This document shows, in pieces, positions 22,204 through 35,600 of a stretch of 64,000 nt of DNA. Made by a program: the position numbers and the translations under genes. The stretch is from positions 37,780,607 to 37,844,606 of the forward strand of contig NC_084802.1 of assembly GCF_963169125.1 (NCBI RefSeq), in the 5' to 3' direction. Within the stretch, counting starts at the first letter, position 1, and each line of letters starts with the position of its first letter. Source of the DNA: Humulus lupulus (taxonomy: Eukaryota > Streptophyta > Magnoliopsida > Rosales > Cannabaceae). The notes beneath the pieces were generated by a model, which worked only from the letters and a program-made list of their open reading frames with translations, was not told the origin of the DNA and did not search any database.

Positions 22204-24719
22204 TCACTGATAGTACTTGCGCAGGTGTTCTCCATTCCAATAGCGAGGAACAAGATCTCCATTTAAGCGAGCAAGTTTATAGGTGCCTAGATAGAGGACT
22301 TCTTCAATCTGGTATGGTCCTTCTCAACTAGGTCCGAGTACTCCAGTAGCCTGGTCGTGGGTGTTTAAGAAAATTCTTCGCAATACTAGATCTCTAACAT
22401 TGAATTTCCTTTCACGCACTTTAGAATTGAAATACCGGGCAACTTTTTGCTGGTAAGCAGCTACTCGGAGTTGGTCTTGCTCACGCTTCTCATCGATCAA
22501 GTCCAGGGATTCCATCAATAGTTGGCTATTAGAGCCTTGATCGTACGTTATTCTTCAATGTGACGGCAGATTTATCTCAACAGGAAACATAGCCTCATAC
22601 CCATAAGCCAGTGAAAATGGAGTATGGCCTATTATTGTTTGGTGGGAAGTTCTGTACGACCAAAGGACTTCAGGCAATTGCTCCAGCCATGCCCCCTTAA
22701 CTTCTTCTAGTCTTTTCTTCAGAGTATCCTTTAGCATTTTATTGACTGCTTCGACTTGTCCATTTTCTTGGGGATGAGCGACTGAAGAAAAGCTCTTTGA
22801 TAATCCCATGCCGTTCGCAAAAATCCGTGAATAAATCACTATCAAACTGCGTGCTGTTATCTGAGACGATTTTCCTTGGCAATCCATAGCGACATACGAT
22901 GTTTTTTACCACAAAATCAAGCACCTTCTTGGTCGTTATGGTTGCGAGTGGCTCGGCTTTGGCCTATTTAGTGAAGTAATCGACGACAACCACAACATAC
23001 TTGACGTCACCCTTTCCTGTGGGCAGAGATTCGATTAAATCTATACCCCAAACTGCAAACGGCCACGAACTTTGAATTTGTTTCAGCTCATTAGGGGCTA
23101 CTTGTGGGATTTTTTAGAACCTCTGGCACTTGTCGCACCTCCGTACAAATTCCATCGAGTCTTCATTCATTGTTGGCCAGAAATACCCTTGCCTCATGAT
23201 ATTTTTGATAATCTTTGCCCCCCAGTATGGTCCCCACAAAAGCCTTCGTGTACCTCTTTCATTAATTCCTTGGCCTTCTCTTTCGAAATACATCTGAGGA
23301 GTTGCATTGAGTATCCCCTTTGGTACAAGATTCCATTGACCAGGATATACTTAGCAGCCTGCCGCTGAAGGGTCCTGGCTTTGTTTATGTCCGTTGGTAA
23401 CACGCCTTGCGTCAGATACTCTATGTATGGTGCCATCCATGTATCTGCCACCTGGATCACCAGAGTGGTCTCCTCTGCTTAGATGCTTGGCACAGATAGC
23501 CGTTCAACTGGCACTATGTTCATAGTATCAGCATCCTTCGTACTTGCTAACTTGGCCAAAGCATCAGCGTTTGAATTCTGGTCGTGAGGTACTTGCTGAA
23601 AGGTGTACTTGTCAAACTGCGCTAATAGATCCTTTGTTTTGTTTAAACCTCAGACCTGGTATTCTCCCATGACTTGATTTACCACCAGCTGAGAGTCACT
23701 GTAGATGTCAAGTACCTTTATATTCATGTCCCTGGCCAATCGTAACCCTGCGAGCAACGCTTCATACTCAGCCTCGTTGTTAGAAGCAGTGAAGTCAAAC
23801 CTGATTGCGTAGTGAAATCGATTCTCCTCAGGCGTAATCAGAATCACACCTACCCCTGCGTGATGCTCATTAGAGGAGCCGTCTATAAATAACTTCCATG
23901 GGGGAGATTGGTTTTGAGGCTCAGGCTCTTCGGGCGGCTCGTTATCTGGAAGTTCAGTGAACTCTGCAAAGAAGTCGGCCAGGGTTTGCCCTTTTATTGC
24001 TGCTCGCAGCAAGTAAGAGATATTGAACTGCCCAAGTTCGACCGCCCATTTCAATAATCTGCCTGCGGCCTCTGGCTTTTGTAGAACTTGGCTTAGAGGC
24101 TGGTTGATCAAAACCGTGTTTGGGTGAGCTTGAAAGTAGGGCCGCAGCTTCCTAGAGGCCAAAATTAAGCAATAGGCTAACTTTTCAATAGGTGGGTACC
24201 GCAGCTCCGCTCCAATTAGCCTTTTGCTTACATAATAAACAACCCTCTGTATGCCTTCTTCTTCTCTTATTAAGAAAACTCTAGCAGCGTATTCTGTAAT
24301 CGCCAAGTAGACAAACAAAGTTTCCTCATCGACCGGCTTCGATAGAATGGGTGATTACGCAATGTGAGTGTTCAATGCTTGGAAAGCCTGCTCACACTCC
24401 TCTGTCCATTTGAATTTCTTGTTGCCTCTAAGTAGATTAAAAAGTGGGACGTACTTGTCCGTGGATTTGGAAATAAATTCTACTCAGAGCAGCAATTCTT
24501 CCGGTCAAACTTTGAACATCCTTGATCTTTGCTGGCGATTTCATATCGACTAGGGCTTTGATCTTCTCGAGATTGGCTTCGATTCTTCTCGAGTTTACTA
24601 TAAATCCTAAGAACTTTCCTGATCCTACCCCGAAGGAGCATTTGAGGGGATTCAACTTCATTTGATATTTGTTCAGGACGTTGAAGCATTTTTGTAAATC
24701 CTCTACATTCCCTTCTGTC
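22204..24719 (-). pseudogene. TAT pol, C-terminal part (end of RT, RNase H, second RNase H, integrase), broken
   Basis: The minus strand continues RT from the CA1 insertion: a MKLNPLKCSFGV block then KFLGFIVNSRRIEAN. A frameshift near 24480 leads into RNase H. A second RNase H-like domain follows with FIDGSSN, NNEAEYEALLAGL and IYSDSQLVVNQV (23650-23880), the archaeal-type domain typical of Tat elements. The integrase zinc region (VHEGFCGDHTGG) is near 23230. The integrase core keeps SDNSTQFDS and ENGQVEAVNK, with a frameshift between them near 22800. Pol ends in RYWNGEHLRKYYQ and a TGA at 22204-22206. Several nonsense codons interrupt it, for example in the YFTK-stop-AK stretch near 22965. 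Confidence 0.88.
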
Positions 24720-25370
24720 TGTTAGGAAAATATGTATTTGCCTCAATGGAAATAGGAGGATATTACAACCCTATGCAATAATATTACAAATAAATATAGA
24801 TTTATTAAATAAGGTTACAACTCTATAACTGAAAATTACAAATAAACAAAGAAAAGGAAGAAGATGATGAAGAAGAAGAGAATAGTGAGAATACAACTCT
24901 AAGCAAAAGATTACAAGTAAATAAAGTGTTTGAACCAAAAGAAAATATTACAACTTAAACAAAATATACAAGTAAATAGAACAAGAGAATAAGAAGAAAA
25001 ACAATAGAATAAAATGAAGAACAGAAACATAAGTAAACTCTCACTTACACAACCTAAGTGAAGAGGGTTGGGGATCACCAACTTGAACAAGGTTTAAAAC
25101 CTTTGTCCAAAAGCTTATTTCCCCTAACTCAAGCACTAAGGGATCTCTCTCAGATATTGGAAATGCTTTCTGGAATTATCAAGCCTCAAGGTGTTTCTAG
25201 CCAAGTGCTCTAATGGATAGAAATGTTGTGCCTTTCAAGTGAGCTATAGGCTCCTATTTATAGAGTTTAGAGACACCATTTGAATTTCAAATTCCACCAA
25301 CCCCCATGTCTGTTACCAATGTTTAATTGGATTAATATGGAATTAAAATTGAGATTCGGGAGTTACTTGG

Positions 25371-26435
25371 TGTTGACTGTGTTTTTAGCCAACGACGTGA
25401 GAACGTCCAATACGACAAACCTTCAAGAGAATTTAAATAACACAGACAGTTTAATCAAGAAAAGTAAATAACACAAGATATTTTATAGTGGTCCAGCCCC
25501 GATCAGTCGATAATAGCCTAATCCACTTAGAGTTGTGATTATAGATCTGTACTCAAGATCAGATGGACTGAGCCAACTAAGTTTCTTCAGTACAGATTGC
25601 AAAAATACAAGAATCCTTTCAAATACCAGCACTTTCTCTCTCTAGAATACTCAGACCCAAATTTATTCTCTCTAGAAAGAAGAAGCAGAAGCCCCCCTCT
25701 CTAATCCCATAAGCCCTCTATTTATAGGCTTAGGGTCATACATCTGATATCCCCTAGAATCGGGATATTTTATTATATTTATTACATTTAAATTACAAAA
25801 AACATTCAAAATGTAACAAAACCCCCCATTTGTGGGAAGAATGAGAGATTCCCGCGTATCTTGTTGAAGCTGTTTCTGGGAATCTTGACTTAGTCCTCCT
25901 CTAGCTAGTTGATCCACCTCACCTCCACTCTGGTCGATCATACACATGCTGGTCGGACATACACTTGCTGGTACGACATGCAAGTGCTGGACATGCACTT
26001 CTCTCCTCTAGCATGCCATGTCTCTTCTCTAACATGGGACTCTCCTCTAGCATGCCATTTCTTTATTTGGACAACCATGCACTAGTTGGACATACGCATA
26101 AAGACCAAATTCTTGGGCTCTCCTCGGACCACATCCTTGGGGTCTCCTAGGACCACTCTCTTGGGGTCTCCTAGGACCACTCTCTTGGGTTCTCCTCGGA
26201 CCAAAGACCCTTGGGCTCTCCTCGGACCACACCCTTGTGATCTCCTAGGATGCACTTGGCTTGGTTATGACATCTTTCAAGCAGTCCAAACTCTTCACCA
26301 GTCTACCGAGTCACTTTATCACAACTCTGAGGAGTCAATGTATTTATTGACTATTAATCTGTCTTTTACTGACCATGCACTGCCACTTGTCACCTTTATT
26401 GCCACGTCATTGATCTCCAATTTTTGGGGATAACA
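25371..26435 (-). mobile_element. Solo LTR inside the CA1 3' LTR (1065 bp)
   Basis: It begins TGTTGACTGTG and ends TTGGGGATAACA, with the perfect 5-bp duplicate CTTGG on both sides (25366-25370, 26436-26440). The minus strand carries TATAAATAGAGGGC near 25720, giving the orientation. The first 35 bp resemble the TAT LTR (TGTTGAC...GCCAACGAC), suggesting a related Tat-type family. No internal region remains, as expected after LTR-LTR recombination. Confidence 0.88.
26112..26255. repeat. 24-bp tandem repeat, about 6 copies, in the solo LTR
   Basis: Units of the form CTTGGGGTCTCCTAGGACCA recur at 24-bp spacing, with one 27-bp unit. Being a multiple of 3, they give spurious repetitive ORFs in several frames. 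Confidence 0.88.
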
Positions 26436-26499
26436 CTTGGGTTTTTAAAACCGTTCAACACATTTGGAAAAAACTGAAAAATTTGCCTGAAATGCACCT

Positions 26500-26595
26500 G
26501 TGGTGGCGGCGAGGGACATTAGTGGCCGCGGCCACTGCTCTCTGTCCCCCAGGCCGCGGCGACCATCATTCAGTGGCCGCGGCCACAGCCCAGTT
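26500..26595. repeat. GC-rich palindromic island in the CA1 3' LTR
   Basis: Two perfect 14-bp palindromes GTGGCCGCGGCCAC (26522-26535 and 26573-26586) flank a GGCCGCGG core. Equivalent islands lie at 32195-32275, 41190-41285 and 47010-47085 in the other CA LTRs. Confidence 0.85.
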
Positions 26596-26957
26596 TCAAC
26601 ACTTGAAAATGTGCTGTTTTTCCAAACGGTTCCAAACCCTCCCAAATGATTTTGTAACTCCCAAAACACATTATTGGGGTTAAAATCATATCTCTAACAA
26701 CCATTTCACACATGGCTTTATGAAATTCATCTCAATATTGTGTAACACCAAATTTACACAATAAAGGGTAATATTTGGAAGTTGCAAATATGTAACACCA
26801 AATATATTACATTATTTGGATATATCTCATATATCTAAATATTGTAACTCTCTATTATATGTTACAATATGTGACACTCTTTGTCACATTTATTTAATCT
26901 AAAACATTATATTATAATATAATATAACATTAGATTATATTATAAAATAATATAACA

Positions 26958-27566
26958 TTCCCCCACTAGATTAAATAGTTATCTATTGTAACACTTATTT
27001 AATCAATCATTATATTTTGAAATATAACATATCCCCCACTTGATTAAATAAGAACTCTCTCTTATAGGAGTCATTGCATTAGTGCATAAAGCAAAGTGTT
27101 TTTCAACTTGAACTTTTCTATAGTGTAATTATCACAAAATTTGTCGAAAATTTGGTTGCACTAGGCATTGAACCATCTTTTCATGATAACAAATCAGTGA
27201 TAACACACACACATTTGCGATGTTCACTTGAGACCTCTATGTCTCGCTTTGCACCGTTAATGGCCATGTGCACTTTCCATCCATGGATGTTCTTGAGAAT
27301 ACTCCCAATTCTCATGAGAGGCAGCACCACCCCTAGGTCCATATAGGTAGAATTCTTACAGTATTTTGTTACCAAAAATACTTGTCTTCACAAGACCGAA
27401 TTCTATTAAAAAACCTTTCGGTTTTAACCCTCAACTTGGTAACTCACAAGTACTCAATATCTCAGATGGGACTTATTTTGAGTACAACTAATATTCACTA
27501 GATTGACTTGCTGTTACCTATTGAACCTAACATTAGTTGAATAACTAGTGTTAAGATAGGTTACCA
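26958..27566 (-). other. CA1 3' non-coding region with two polypurine tracts and a hairpin
   Basis: On the minus strand a GTGGGGGAA tract lies at the LTR border, and a second GTGGGGGATATG tract sits about 70 bp further in, near 27030-27042. Each is followed by TGTTATATT. A degenerate inverted repeat (27526-27556) corresponds to the perfect hairpin of CA2. The small ORFs in 27150-27375 are shadows. Confidence 0.75.
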
Positions 27567-30500
27567 TCAATCGTGAATCTCTTTAGGGAGTTTAAGTCCC
27601 ATCCCTCGAGATGATGCAGCCACTAAATCCCTCGTTAGTGGCTTAGTGAAAGGGTCCGCCAGATTTTCACTTATTCTCACATAGGATATTGAGATGACTC
27701 CTCTTTGAATCAATTCACTTACATATCCATGTCTTAGACTAATATGTCTAGACTTCCCATTATACACTCCGCTGTATGCTCTAGCCAATGTCGCTTGGCC
27801 ATCACACTGTATCGATATAGTAGATACATTCTCTTTGATTAGGGGAATCTCTATAAATAGATCCCTTAACCATTCGACCTCTTTGCCGGTAGCAGCTAGA
27901 GCTATGAACTCTACTTCCATAGTGGAATGAGATATACAGGTTTGTTTCTTGGAACCCCAAGAAATTGCACCTCCACCAAGTGTAAATACCCAACCAGTTG
28001 TGGACAAGTTGTCCCCAAGATTTGATATCCAACTTGCATCTGTATATCCTTCTAAAATTGAAGGAAATTTAGAGTAGTGAAGGCTTAGTCCTTTGGATTT
28101 CTTGAGATAACCTAGGACTCTTCCAATTGCCTTCAAGTGATCCACACTTTGATTACTTGTAAACCTACTAAGTTTACTTACCGCAAATGCTATATCATGT
28201 CTATTACATTGGGCATCGTACATTAGACTCCCTATAGCACTAGCATACTCCAATTGAGCCACCGTTCTTCCTTCATTCTTCTCTAGTTTTACACTATGAT
28301 CGAATGGAGTATTGGCATCTTTAACCTTGAGATGGTTAAATTTGTTCAATACTTTCTCAACATAGTGGGCTTGCCCTAACGCAAAACCCCCACTATGTTT
28401 CTTTACTTTGATACCAAGTATGGTGTCAACTTCTCCAAGATATTTCATCTTGAAGGTTGATGATAGAAACCTCTTCGTTTCTTCTATCCCTTTCATGCTA
28501 TTACTTAGAATAAGCATGTCATCCACATATAAGCAAACAATGATCACATATCCCTTACAAGTTTTGGAATACAAACACTTGTCTCCATTGTTATGTCTAA
28601 ACCCATTAGACATGATGGTTTGATCAAATTTATCATGCCATTTCTTAGGAGCTTGTTTCAATCCATATAAGGATTTTACAAGCCTACAAACTTTATATTC
28701 ATATTTTGGTAGGACAAACCCTTCAGGTTGTTCCATATAGACCTCCTCATTGAGGTCACCATTAAGGAATGTCGTTTTGACATCCATTTGATGAACATAC
28801 AAGTTGTGTATAGAAGCTAAAGCGAACAAAATTCTTATAGAAGTTGTTCTTTCCACAGGCGCATAAGTATCGAAATAATCGATACCCTCTTTTTGCCTAA
28901 ACCCTTTAGCTACTAATCTAGCTTTAAAGGTTTGGAAAGTGTCGTCAGTGTGGTATTTTCTTCTAAGTGTTATTGGCAAGAATGGAATCCATCTCATCAT
29001 TGATGGCTTCTTTCCAAAATGCACTATCTCTCGAATGCATAGCTTCTCTATAAGTCTTAGGATCATCCTCAACGAGAAGTACAATAGGAATTTTCCTAAT
29101 AACTTCCTCTCTATTTCCTTCTACCATGTAGAATGAAATTCGTTGAGAATCTATCTCATCCACTACTAGACTTTTATGATTTTTAAGCCTCTGACTTCTT
29201 CTAGGTTCAAAGGATTGCTTTACATCCTTTTGAGAATTCTCCTCTTGAGAATCAACTTTGGATGTTGAAGCTTAAGAATTGTTCTCATATAACAAATTCT
29301 CCTTTAGAGATGTTGAAGCTTAAGAATTGTTGTCACATAACATATTCTCAAAAAATTCAACTTCTCTAGATTCAATCACAATATTTGACTCTAATTCTAA
29401 TAGCCTATAAGATTTACTATCGTTGGCATAACCAACAAAAGCACACTTTATGGCTCTTGAACCTAACTTTGTTTTATTAGGTTCGTTTTTCTTGCAATAT
29501 GCAAGACACCCCCACACTATGAAGTACCCTATGTTGGGTTTTCTTCCTTTCCATAACTCATATGGAGATATCTCATTTTTCTTCATCGGTATTCGATTAA
29601 GAATGTGACAAGCGGTTAAAAGCGCTTCACCCCATAAGTTGAAGTTCAACTTAGAAAACACCAATATAGAATTTATCATCTCTAGATAAGTCCTATTTTT
29701 CCTTTCGGCAACACCATTGTGTTGTGGTGTATAAGGTGCAGTGCACTCATGAATTATACCATTTTCTTCACAAAATTTATTGAATTCATTAGAGAAGTAC
29801 TCTCCTCCTCTATCGCTTCTTAGCACCTGAATTTTTTTATTTAGTTGATTTTCAACTTCTAATTTATACAATTTAATAGCATCAAAAGTTTCATCTTTAT
29901 GCTTTATAAGAAACACATAGGTATATCTACTAAAATCATATATAAAAGTAAGAAAATACCTTTTACCACCTCTAGTTAAAACACCATTTAATTCACAAAG
30001 AACACTATGGATTAAATCTAGTAAATTAGATGATCTTTCTACACTAAGAAATGGTTTCTTAATCATTTTTGCCTTAACACATGTTTCACATTTACCATAG
30101 TTTTTAATATTGCATGCAATCATACCACATTTTACTACTTTTTTCATGGTTGAAAAACCTATATGCGATAGTCTAAGAGGCCACAAAATAAAGAATCATA
30201 CTCAACAATATAGACAGAATTAGCATTTTTATTGATAACATTGAAAGTTACATCATTGGTGCACAATTTAACCATACCCTCACAAGAGTACCCCTTTCCC
30301 AAAAATACATTTGATTTGGTAAGTATAAGTTTACCAGACTCAAATATGGCTTTAATGCCGGGATTGCCAAGAAAATCACCACTTACCAAGTTTTTACTCA
30401 TTTCGGGAACATAAAGTACATTCACTAATGTAACTTTCTTGCCGGAGGTGAAAAAGACTTCATTGGTACCTTTGCCAAGTACCTTGGATTTGCCCTCATT

Positions 30501-31511
30501 GCCCATTTGAATCTCATGGTTGCCCTTTGACTCTTCAAAGGTCTTGAACAATGATTTGTCATAGGTGACATGGACGGTGGCACATGTATCATACCACCAC
30601 ACTTTCACCTTTCCTTGGACCGCATTCACCTCACGAAGGGTAGCAACTATGTTTTCCTCTTGAGTTGCGTTCACCTTAGGTCCTTGTTGGTCTTTTCTAT
30701 GCCGACACTCTCTAGCATAGTGACCCTTTTTCCCACACACAAAGCAAGGACATTTCTCGCCCTTAAACTTGTTTGGGTTGGTTTTTGGACCCAAAGGTTT
30801 CTCGTTACCCTTTTTCCCTTTGTTTTTGGGATGCTTTGCTTGTGACACCACATTTGCTTTGGAAGTCTCTCCATTAGAGCCCTCCACAAGTTTATCTCTA
30901 CATATCGATTCCTCTTCGATTCGAATATGCTTTTGGATTTCCTCCAAAGATTAATCCTCATTTTTATGAAGGATTCTTTTCCTATAGCTCTTCCAAGTTG
31001 GTGGTAATTTAGCCATTATAGCACCAACTTGAAAGGCCTCGGGAAGCTCAGTCTTTAAAACTTCCAGTTTGTTAACAATTATTTGCAATTCATGAATTTG
31101 AGGAAGAATAGGTTTGTCACCAAAAAATTTGAAATCGAAGTATTGAGATATCAAAAACTTTTTGGTACCTTCCTCTTCCGCCTTGAACTTTTTCTCAAGT
31201 GCATCCCATATCTCCTTGGCCGATTTGGTCTCGATGTAGAGGTCATAGAGCATATCGGATAGGGCGTTGAGGATATGACCCCTACAAAGGAGATTGTCCT
31301 CCTCCCTTTTCCTTCTTTTCTCCACCTCCTCGGGAGTGTCCTTGTCGGATGGCGTTGGGAGAGGTTCTAGAGTGGATTCTAGATTTTAGGCGATTTTGAG
31401 AGTGGTCAAAAGGAATCTCACCTTGTCTTGCCACCTAGTGAAATTGGACCCATCAAACCTATCCAACCTCACTAAGTCTTGATTCATAATTTTGATGGTC
31501 TCTCCTTCCAT
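27567..31511 (-). pseudogene. CA1 gag-pol polyprotein, broken
   Basis: The ATG at 31511 (MEGETIKIMNQ) lies only 29 bp from the 5' LTR. Gag (UBN2-type) has a stop near 31387 and another near 30949, then a zinc knuckle CFVCGKKGHYAREC. The protease site reads WWYDTCATVHV, with Cys where Gly is usual. A frameshift near 30180 separates it from integrase. Integrase keeps SDRGGEY and NGVAERKNR, but the first catalytic region reads FIYDFSRY instead of FIDDFSRY. About 60 bp are deleted near 28970, at the start of RT. RT and RNase H (29084-27567) are open, with [18 protein letters not shown] and YTDASW. The element cannot move on its own. Confidence 0.9.
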
Positions 31512-31540
31512 TGAAACAAACAAAGGGATAAGCTTTTGAA

Positions 31541-32635
31541 TGTTAGGAAAATATGTATTTGCCTCAATGGAAATAGGTAAGAATATTACAACTCTATGTA
31601 ATAATATTACAAATAAATATAGATTGATTAAATAAGGTTACAACTCTATAACTAAAAGTTACAAATAAACAAAGAAAAGGAAGAAGAAGAAAATAGTGAG
31701 AATACAACTCTAAGCAAAAGATTACAAGTAAATAAAGTGTTTGAACCAAAAGAAAATATTACAACTTTTAAACAAAATATACAAGTAAATAGAACAAGAG
31801 AATAAGAAGAAAAACAATAGAATAAAATGAAGAACAGAAACACAAGTAAACTCTCACTTACACAACCTAAGGGAAGAGGGTTGGGGATCCCCCTAACTTA
31901 AGCACTAAGGGATCTCTCACAGATTATAGAAAATGCTTTCTGGAATTATCAAGCCTCAAGGTGTTTCTAGCCAAGTGCTCTAATGGATAGAAATGTTGTG
32001 TCTTTCAAGTGAACTATAGGCTCCTATTTATAGAGTTCAGAGACACCCTTTGAATTTCAAATTCCACCAACCCCCATGGTTGTTACCAATGTTTAATTGG
32101 ATTAATATGGAATTACAATTGAGATTTGGGAGTTATTTGGGTTTTTGGAACCGTTCAACACATTTGGAAAAAACTAAAATTTTTTCCTGAAATGCACCTG
32201 TGGCCGTGGCCACTACTCTCTGTCCCCCAGGCCGCGGCCACCATCATTCAGTGGCCGCGGCCATAGCCTAGTTTTAGCACTTGAAAATGTGTTGTTTTTC
32301 CAAACGGTTCCAAACCCTCCCAAATGATTTTGTAACTCCCAAACCACATTATTGGGGTTAAAATCATATCTCTAACAGCCATTTCACATATGGCTTTATG
32401 AAATTCATCTCAATATTGTGCAACACCAAATTTACACAATAAAGGGTAATATTTGGAAGTTACAAATTTGTAACACCAAATATGTTATATTATTTGGATA
32501 TAACTCATATATCTAAATATTGTAACTCTCTATTATATGTTACAATATGTGACACTCTTTGTCACATTTATTTATTCTAAAACATTATATTATAATATAA
32601 TATAATATTACATTATATTATAAAATAATATAACA
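31541..32635 (-). mobile_element. CA1 5' LTR (1095 bp)
   Basis: It runs from TGTTAGGAAAA to AATATAACA. The minus-strand TATA box (TATAAATAGG) is at 32023-32032. About 150-250 bp upstream of it lies the GC-rich island at 32195-32275. A terminal AT-rich block of TATAATATAA repeats forms the U3 start. Confidence 0.9.
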
Positions 32636-35600
32636 CTGCCTTCTTCGAATTAACTAGCATGTCCTCAACATAGACCTCCATGTTTGTGCCGATCAACTCC
32701 CTAAACATGTGGTTGACTAGTCGCTGGTAAGTCGCACCAGCGTTTTTCAGACCGAAGGGCATTTCTTTGTAACAGTAAAGTCCTGTGTCAGTTTGAAAGC
32801 TAGTGTGATCCTCATCAGGAGGATGCATACTAATCTGATTATACCTAGAGTATGCATCCATGAAAGAGAGAATCTCGTGCCCTGCAGTGGCATCGACCAG
32901 TTGGTTGATTCTGGGGAGTGGGAAACAATCTTTCGGGTAGACTTTATTGAGGTCTGTGAAATCCACGCATGTTCACCATTTGCCATTCGGCTTGGGAACT
33001 AACATGAGATTTGAGACCCATGATGGATAAAATGCTACTCTGATGAATCCATTCTCCTTGAGCTTCTTGACTTCTTCTTTTAAGGCCTTTGATCTATCTT
33101 TGTCGAGCAGCCTCCTTTTTTGTTGTACTGGTGGAAATTTTTTGTCTATATGAAGGACATGGCTAATGACTGCAGGGTCTATTCCAACTATGTCTTTATG
33201 TGACCAGGCAAAGACCTCCTAGTTTTTCCTCCAAACTTCCACCAGCGCTTGTTTTGTTGTTGTTCCTAAGTTTTTACCGACTTTCACAACCCTGGTCGGA
33301 TTTTCTTCATCAAGTTGGACTTCTTCAAGGTCCTCAATGGGTCTTATCTCTTCCTCAAAATTCCCAAAGAAAGGATCTAAGTCTCTATCCTCACTTTGGG
33401 CAACGTCCTATTTTATGACATTATCACTTGATTGGGCCTGTACATCAACTGCCATTTGCAACTCTTTTTTGGGAACCTCCCTCGACACACCTTTCTTCGC
33501 TTTAGTTATCGAGGCGTTGTAGCATTCCCTTGCTTCCCACTGATTTCCCAGCTCGCATTCTACCCCTGCGTCTGCTGGGAATTTCATGGCAAGGTGCCAT
33601 ATTGAAGTGACGGCTTGTAGGTCGACCAGAATTGGTCTCCCAATTACAGCATTATATGCTGAAGGACAATCAACTACTATGAAAGTAGTGAGTAATGTCC
33701 TGTTAGCTAGTGCAGTGCCTACTGTAACTGGAAGCCTAATCGACCCAGTTAGGGCGAGCCCTTCACCGAAAAAATCATAGATGGTTTGGTTGCATGGCTC
33801 CAGGTCCTTGATGGACAGCTTCATTCTCTCCAGTGAAAACTTGTATAGGATGTTGACCGAACTTCCTGTGTCAACCAACACCCTCTTCACCATCATGTTG
33901 GCAATTTGCACGTCCACGACCAGCAGATTGGAGTATGGGAATCGTACGTGCTGGGCATCATCTTCAAAGAAGGTTATCAATTCCTCCTCTGTTCGAGCCT
34001 TCTTTGGTGCTCGATCCTCCACGCTCATCATCTCGATGTCCTGGTCGTGGTGTAGGGTTTGAGCGTATCGTTCCCTTGCCTTCCCACTATCCCCTGCATG
34101 GTGTGGGCCGCCGCAGATGGTGAGTAAAGTGCCTGCCACAAGAGTTGGCTATAAAGGTGGCGAGTGTTGGCGTGCAGGCACCTACTCGTTGCCACCTTGA
34201 GCCTCTCGTTGAGACCCTCCTGCGGCTCGCACATACCTTCTTCGATGTCCCTGCCTAATCAGGAACTCAATTTTGTCTTTCAACTGGTTTCATTCGTTAG
34301 TGTCGTGCCCGTAGTTGTTGTGAAAATGATAGAATTCCATCGTATCTCTCTTAGAGATATCCTTCCTTATAGGTGCGAGTCGTTTATAAGGCACGTTCGA
34401 GCTGGTCGCCTGGTAGACTTCCGCTCGACTTTCGAAAAGTGTCGTGTAGTTGGTGAATCTCGGCTCGTAATGATTTCCTTTGGGGCGGTTATTCTCAGAA
34501 GTTGAGGGTTCATTGCTTGCTCGTTTTCCACCATTCCTACCATTTCCATTTCCGTTGCCTTTGCCATTGCCATTGGGTTTCTCCGACCCGTTGGCGGCCT
34601 TGGCGGGCTCTTCCTTTGGCCCCTTGTCCTTCCTTCGCGATTTCCCCTCACTGGCAATCGCGTCCTCGAGCTTGATATATCGATCAGCCCGATCCAAAAA
34701 CTCTTGGGTATTTCTTACCCCATTCTTTCTTAAGCTACTCTAGAGGGGTGAATGGCGCGTAACCCCAGCAGTTAGGGCCATCATGTTGCCTTCATCACTC
34801 AATGTTTTGGCTCCAGCTGCTGCTCGCATGAAACACTGGACATACTCCTTTAAGGGCTCTCCCTCCTTCTAGCATATCTCGACCAGCTGGTTGGCCTCTG
34901 GGGGGTGTACGCGACCTGCATAGAATTTTCTGTAAAATTCCTTCACGAACATCTCCCAAGATACTATACTAGCAGGAGGTAACTTAAAGAACCACTCCTG
35001 GGCGGTGTCAGATAGTGTCGCGGGGAAGATCCTACAGCAGGCAGCTTCTGACACTTTCTGTATATCCATTTGTATCTCCAATTTGTTAACGTGAGATACT
35101 GGGTCTCCGTACACATCAAAGTTTGGAAGTGTCAACATCTTAAATTTACTGGGGTTTTCAGCCACAGCAATCCTTTGCACAAACAGAGTGCCCCTCCTCC
35201 GATCGTACTCTATGTGGGACATTCGTCCCCTGACCAGCTGTTGTACTGCCTAGTTCAGGGCATCAATCTGAGCCTGAACCGCTTCAGGGACTGCTGGGGC
35301 AACCAGTGTCGGGGGAGCGTACTCATTGTGCCTCTCACGGCGGTCGTTGAGTACATCCCTTAAATCATCATCCTTGCGTCTCTGCTCGCTAACTCCTGGC
35401 TGATCAAAGAAGTTTTGCTGCCTGGGTTGCCCCCCAGTGTTATGGCTGGCTGGCCTATTTTCTCTAGGTGGGGGGCTTCTGCCTCCACCTCTTTCCTCAT
35501 TCCTCCGACCAGCATTCCCTCTGCCAGAGTCAGCTTCATTATAATCGTAGCCGTCTCTAAACTGGGGCCGACTACGACGTGAATGAATGTTCACGCTATT

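Larger units (their letters stand above)
24720..26957 (-). mobile_element. CA1 3' LTR carrying a solo-LTR insertion
   Basis: It matches the other CA LTRs outside the inserted segment 25371-26435. Without the insert and the duplicate it is about 1.17 kb. It is bounded by a minus-strand polypurine CTAGTGGGGGAA at 26958. Confidence 0.9.
24720..32635 (-). mobile_element. CA1: Ty1/copia element inserted in the TAT RT
   Basis: LTRs begin TGTTAGGAAAA and end AATATAACA in plus coordinates, flanked by CTGTC (24715-24719) and CTGCC (32636-32640), a 5-bp duplicate with one change. Skipping CA1, the TAT RT reading continues in frame. Order on the minus strand: 5' LTR (31541-32635), gag, protease, integrase, RT, RNase H, long 3' non-coding region, 3' LTR (24720-26957). 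Protease-integrase-RT order defines copia; the gag type suggests the Tork lineage. It is the same family as CA2. Confidence 0.92.

Noticed and set aside
26086..26433. Repetitive LGSPRTT protein
   Set aside because: It is a reading of the 24-bp tandem repeat in a solo LTR; other frames are open as well.
24720..26957. CA1 left LTR as a different, longer LTR family
   Set aside because: The extra length is fully explained by the solo LTR with duplicate CTTGG.
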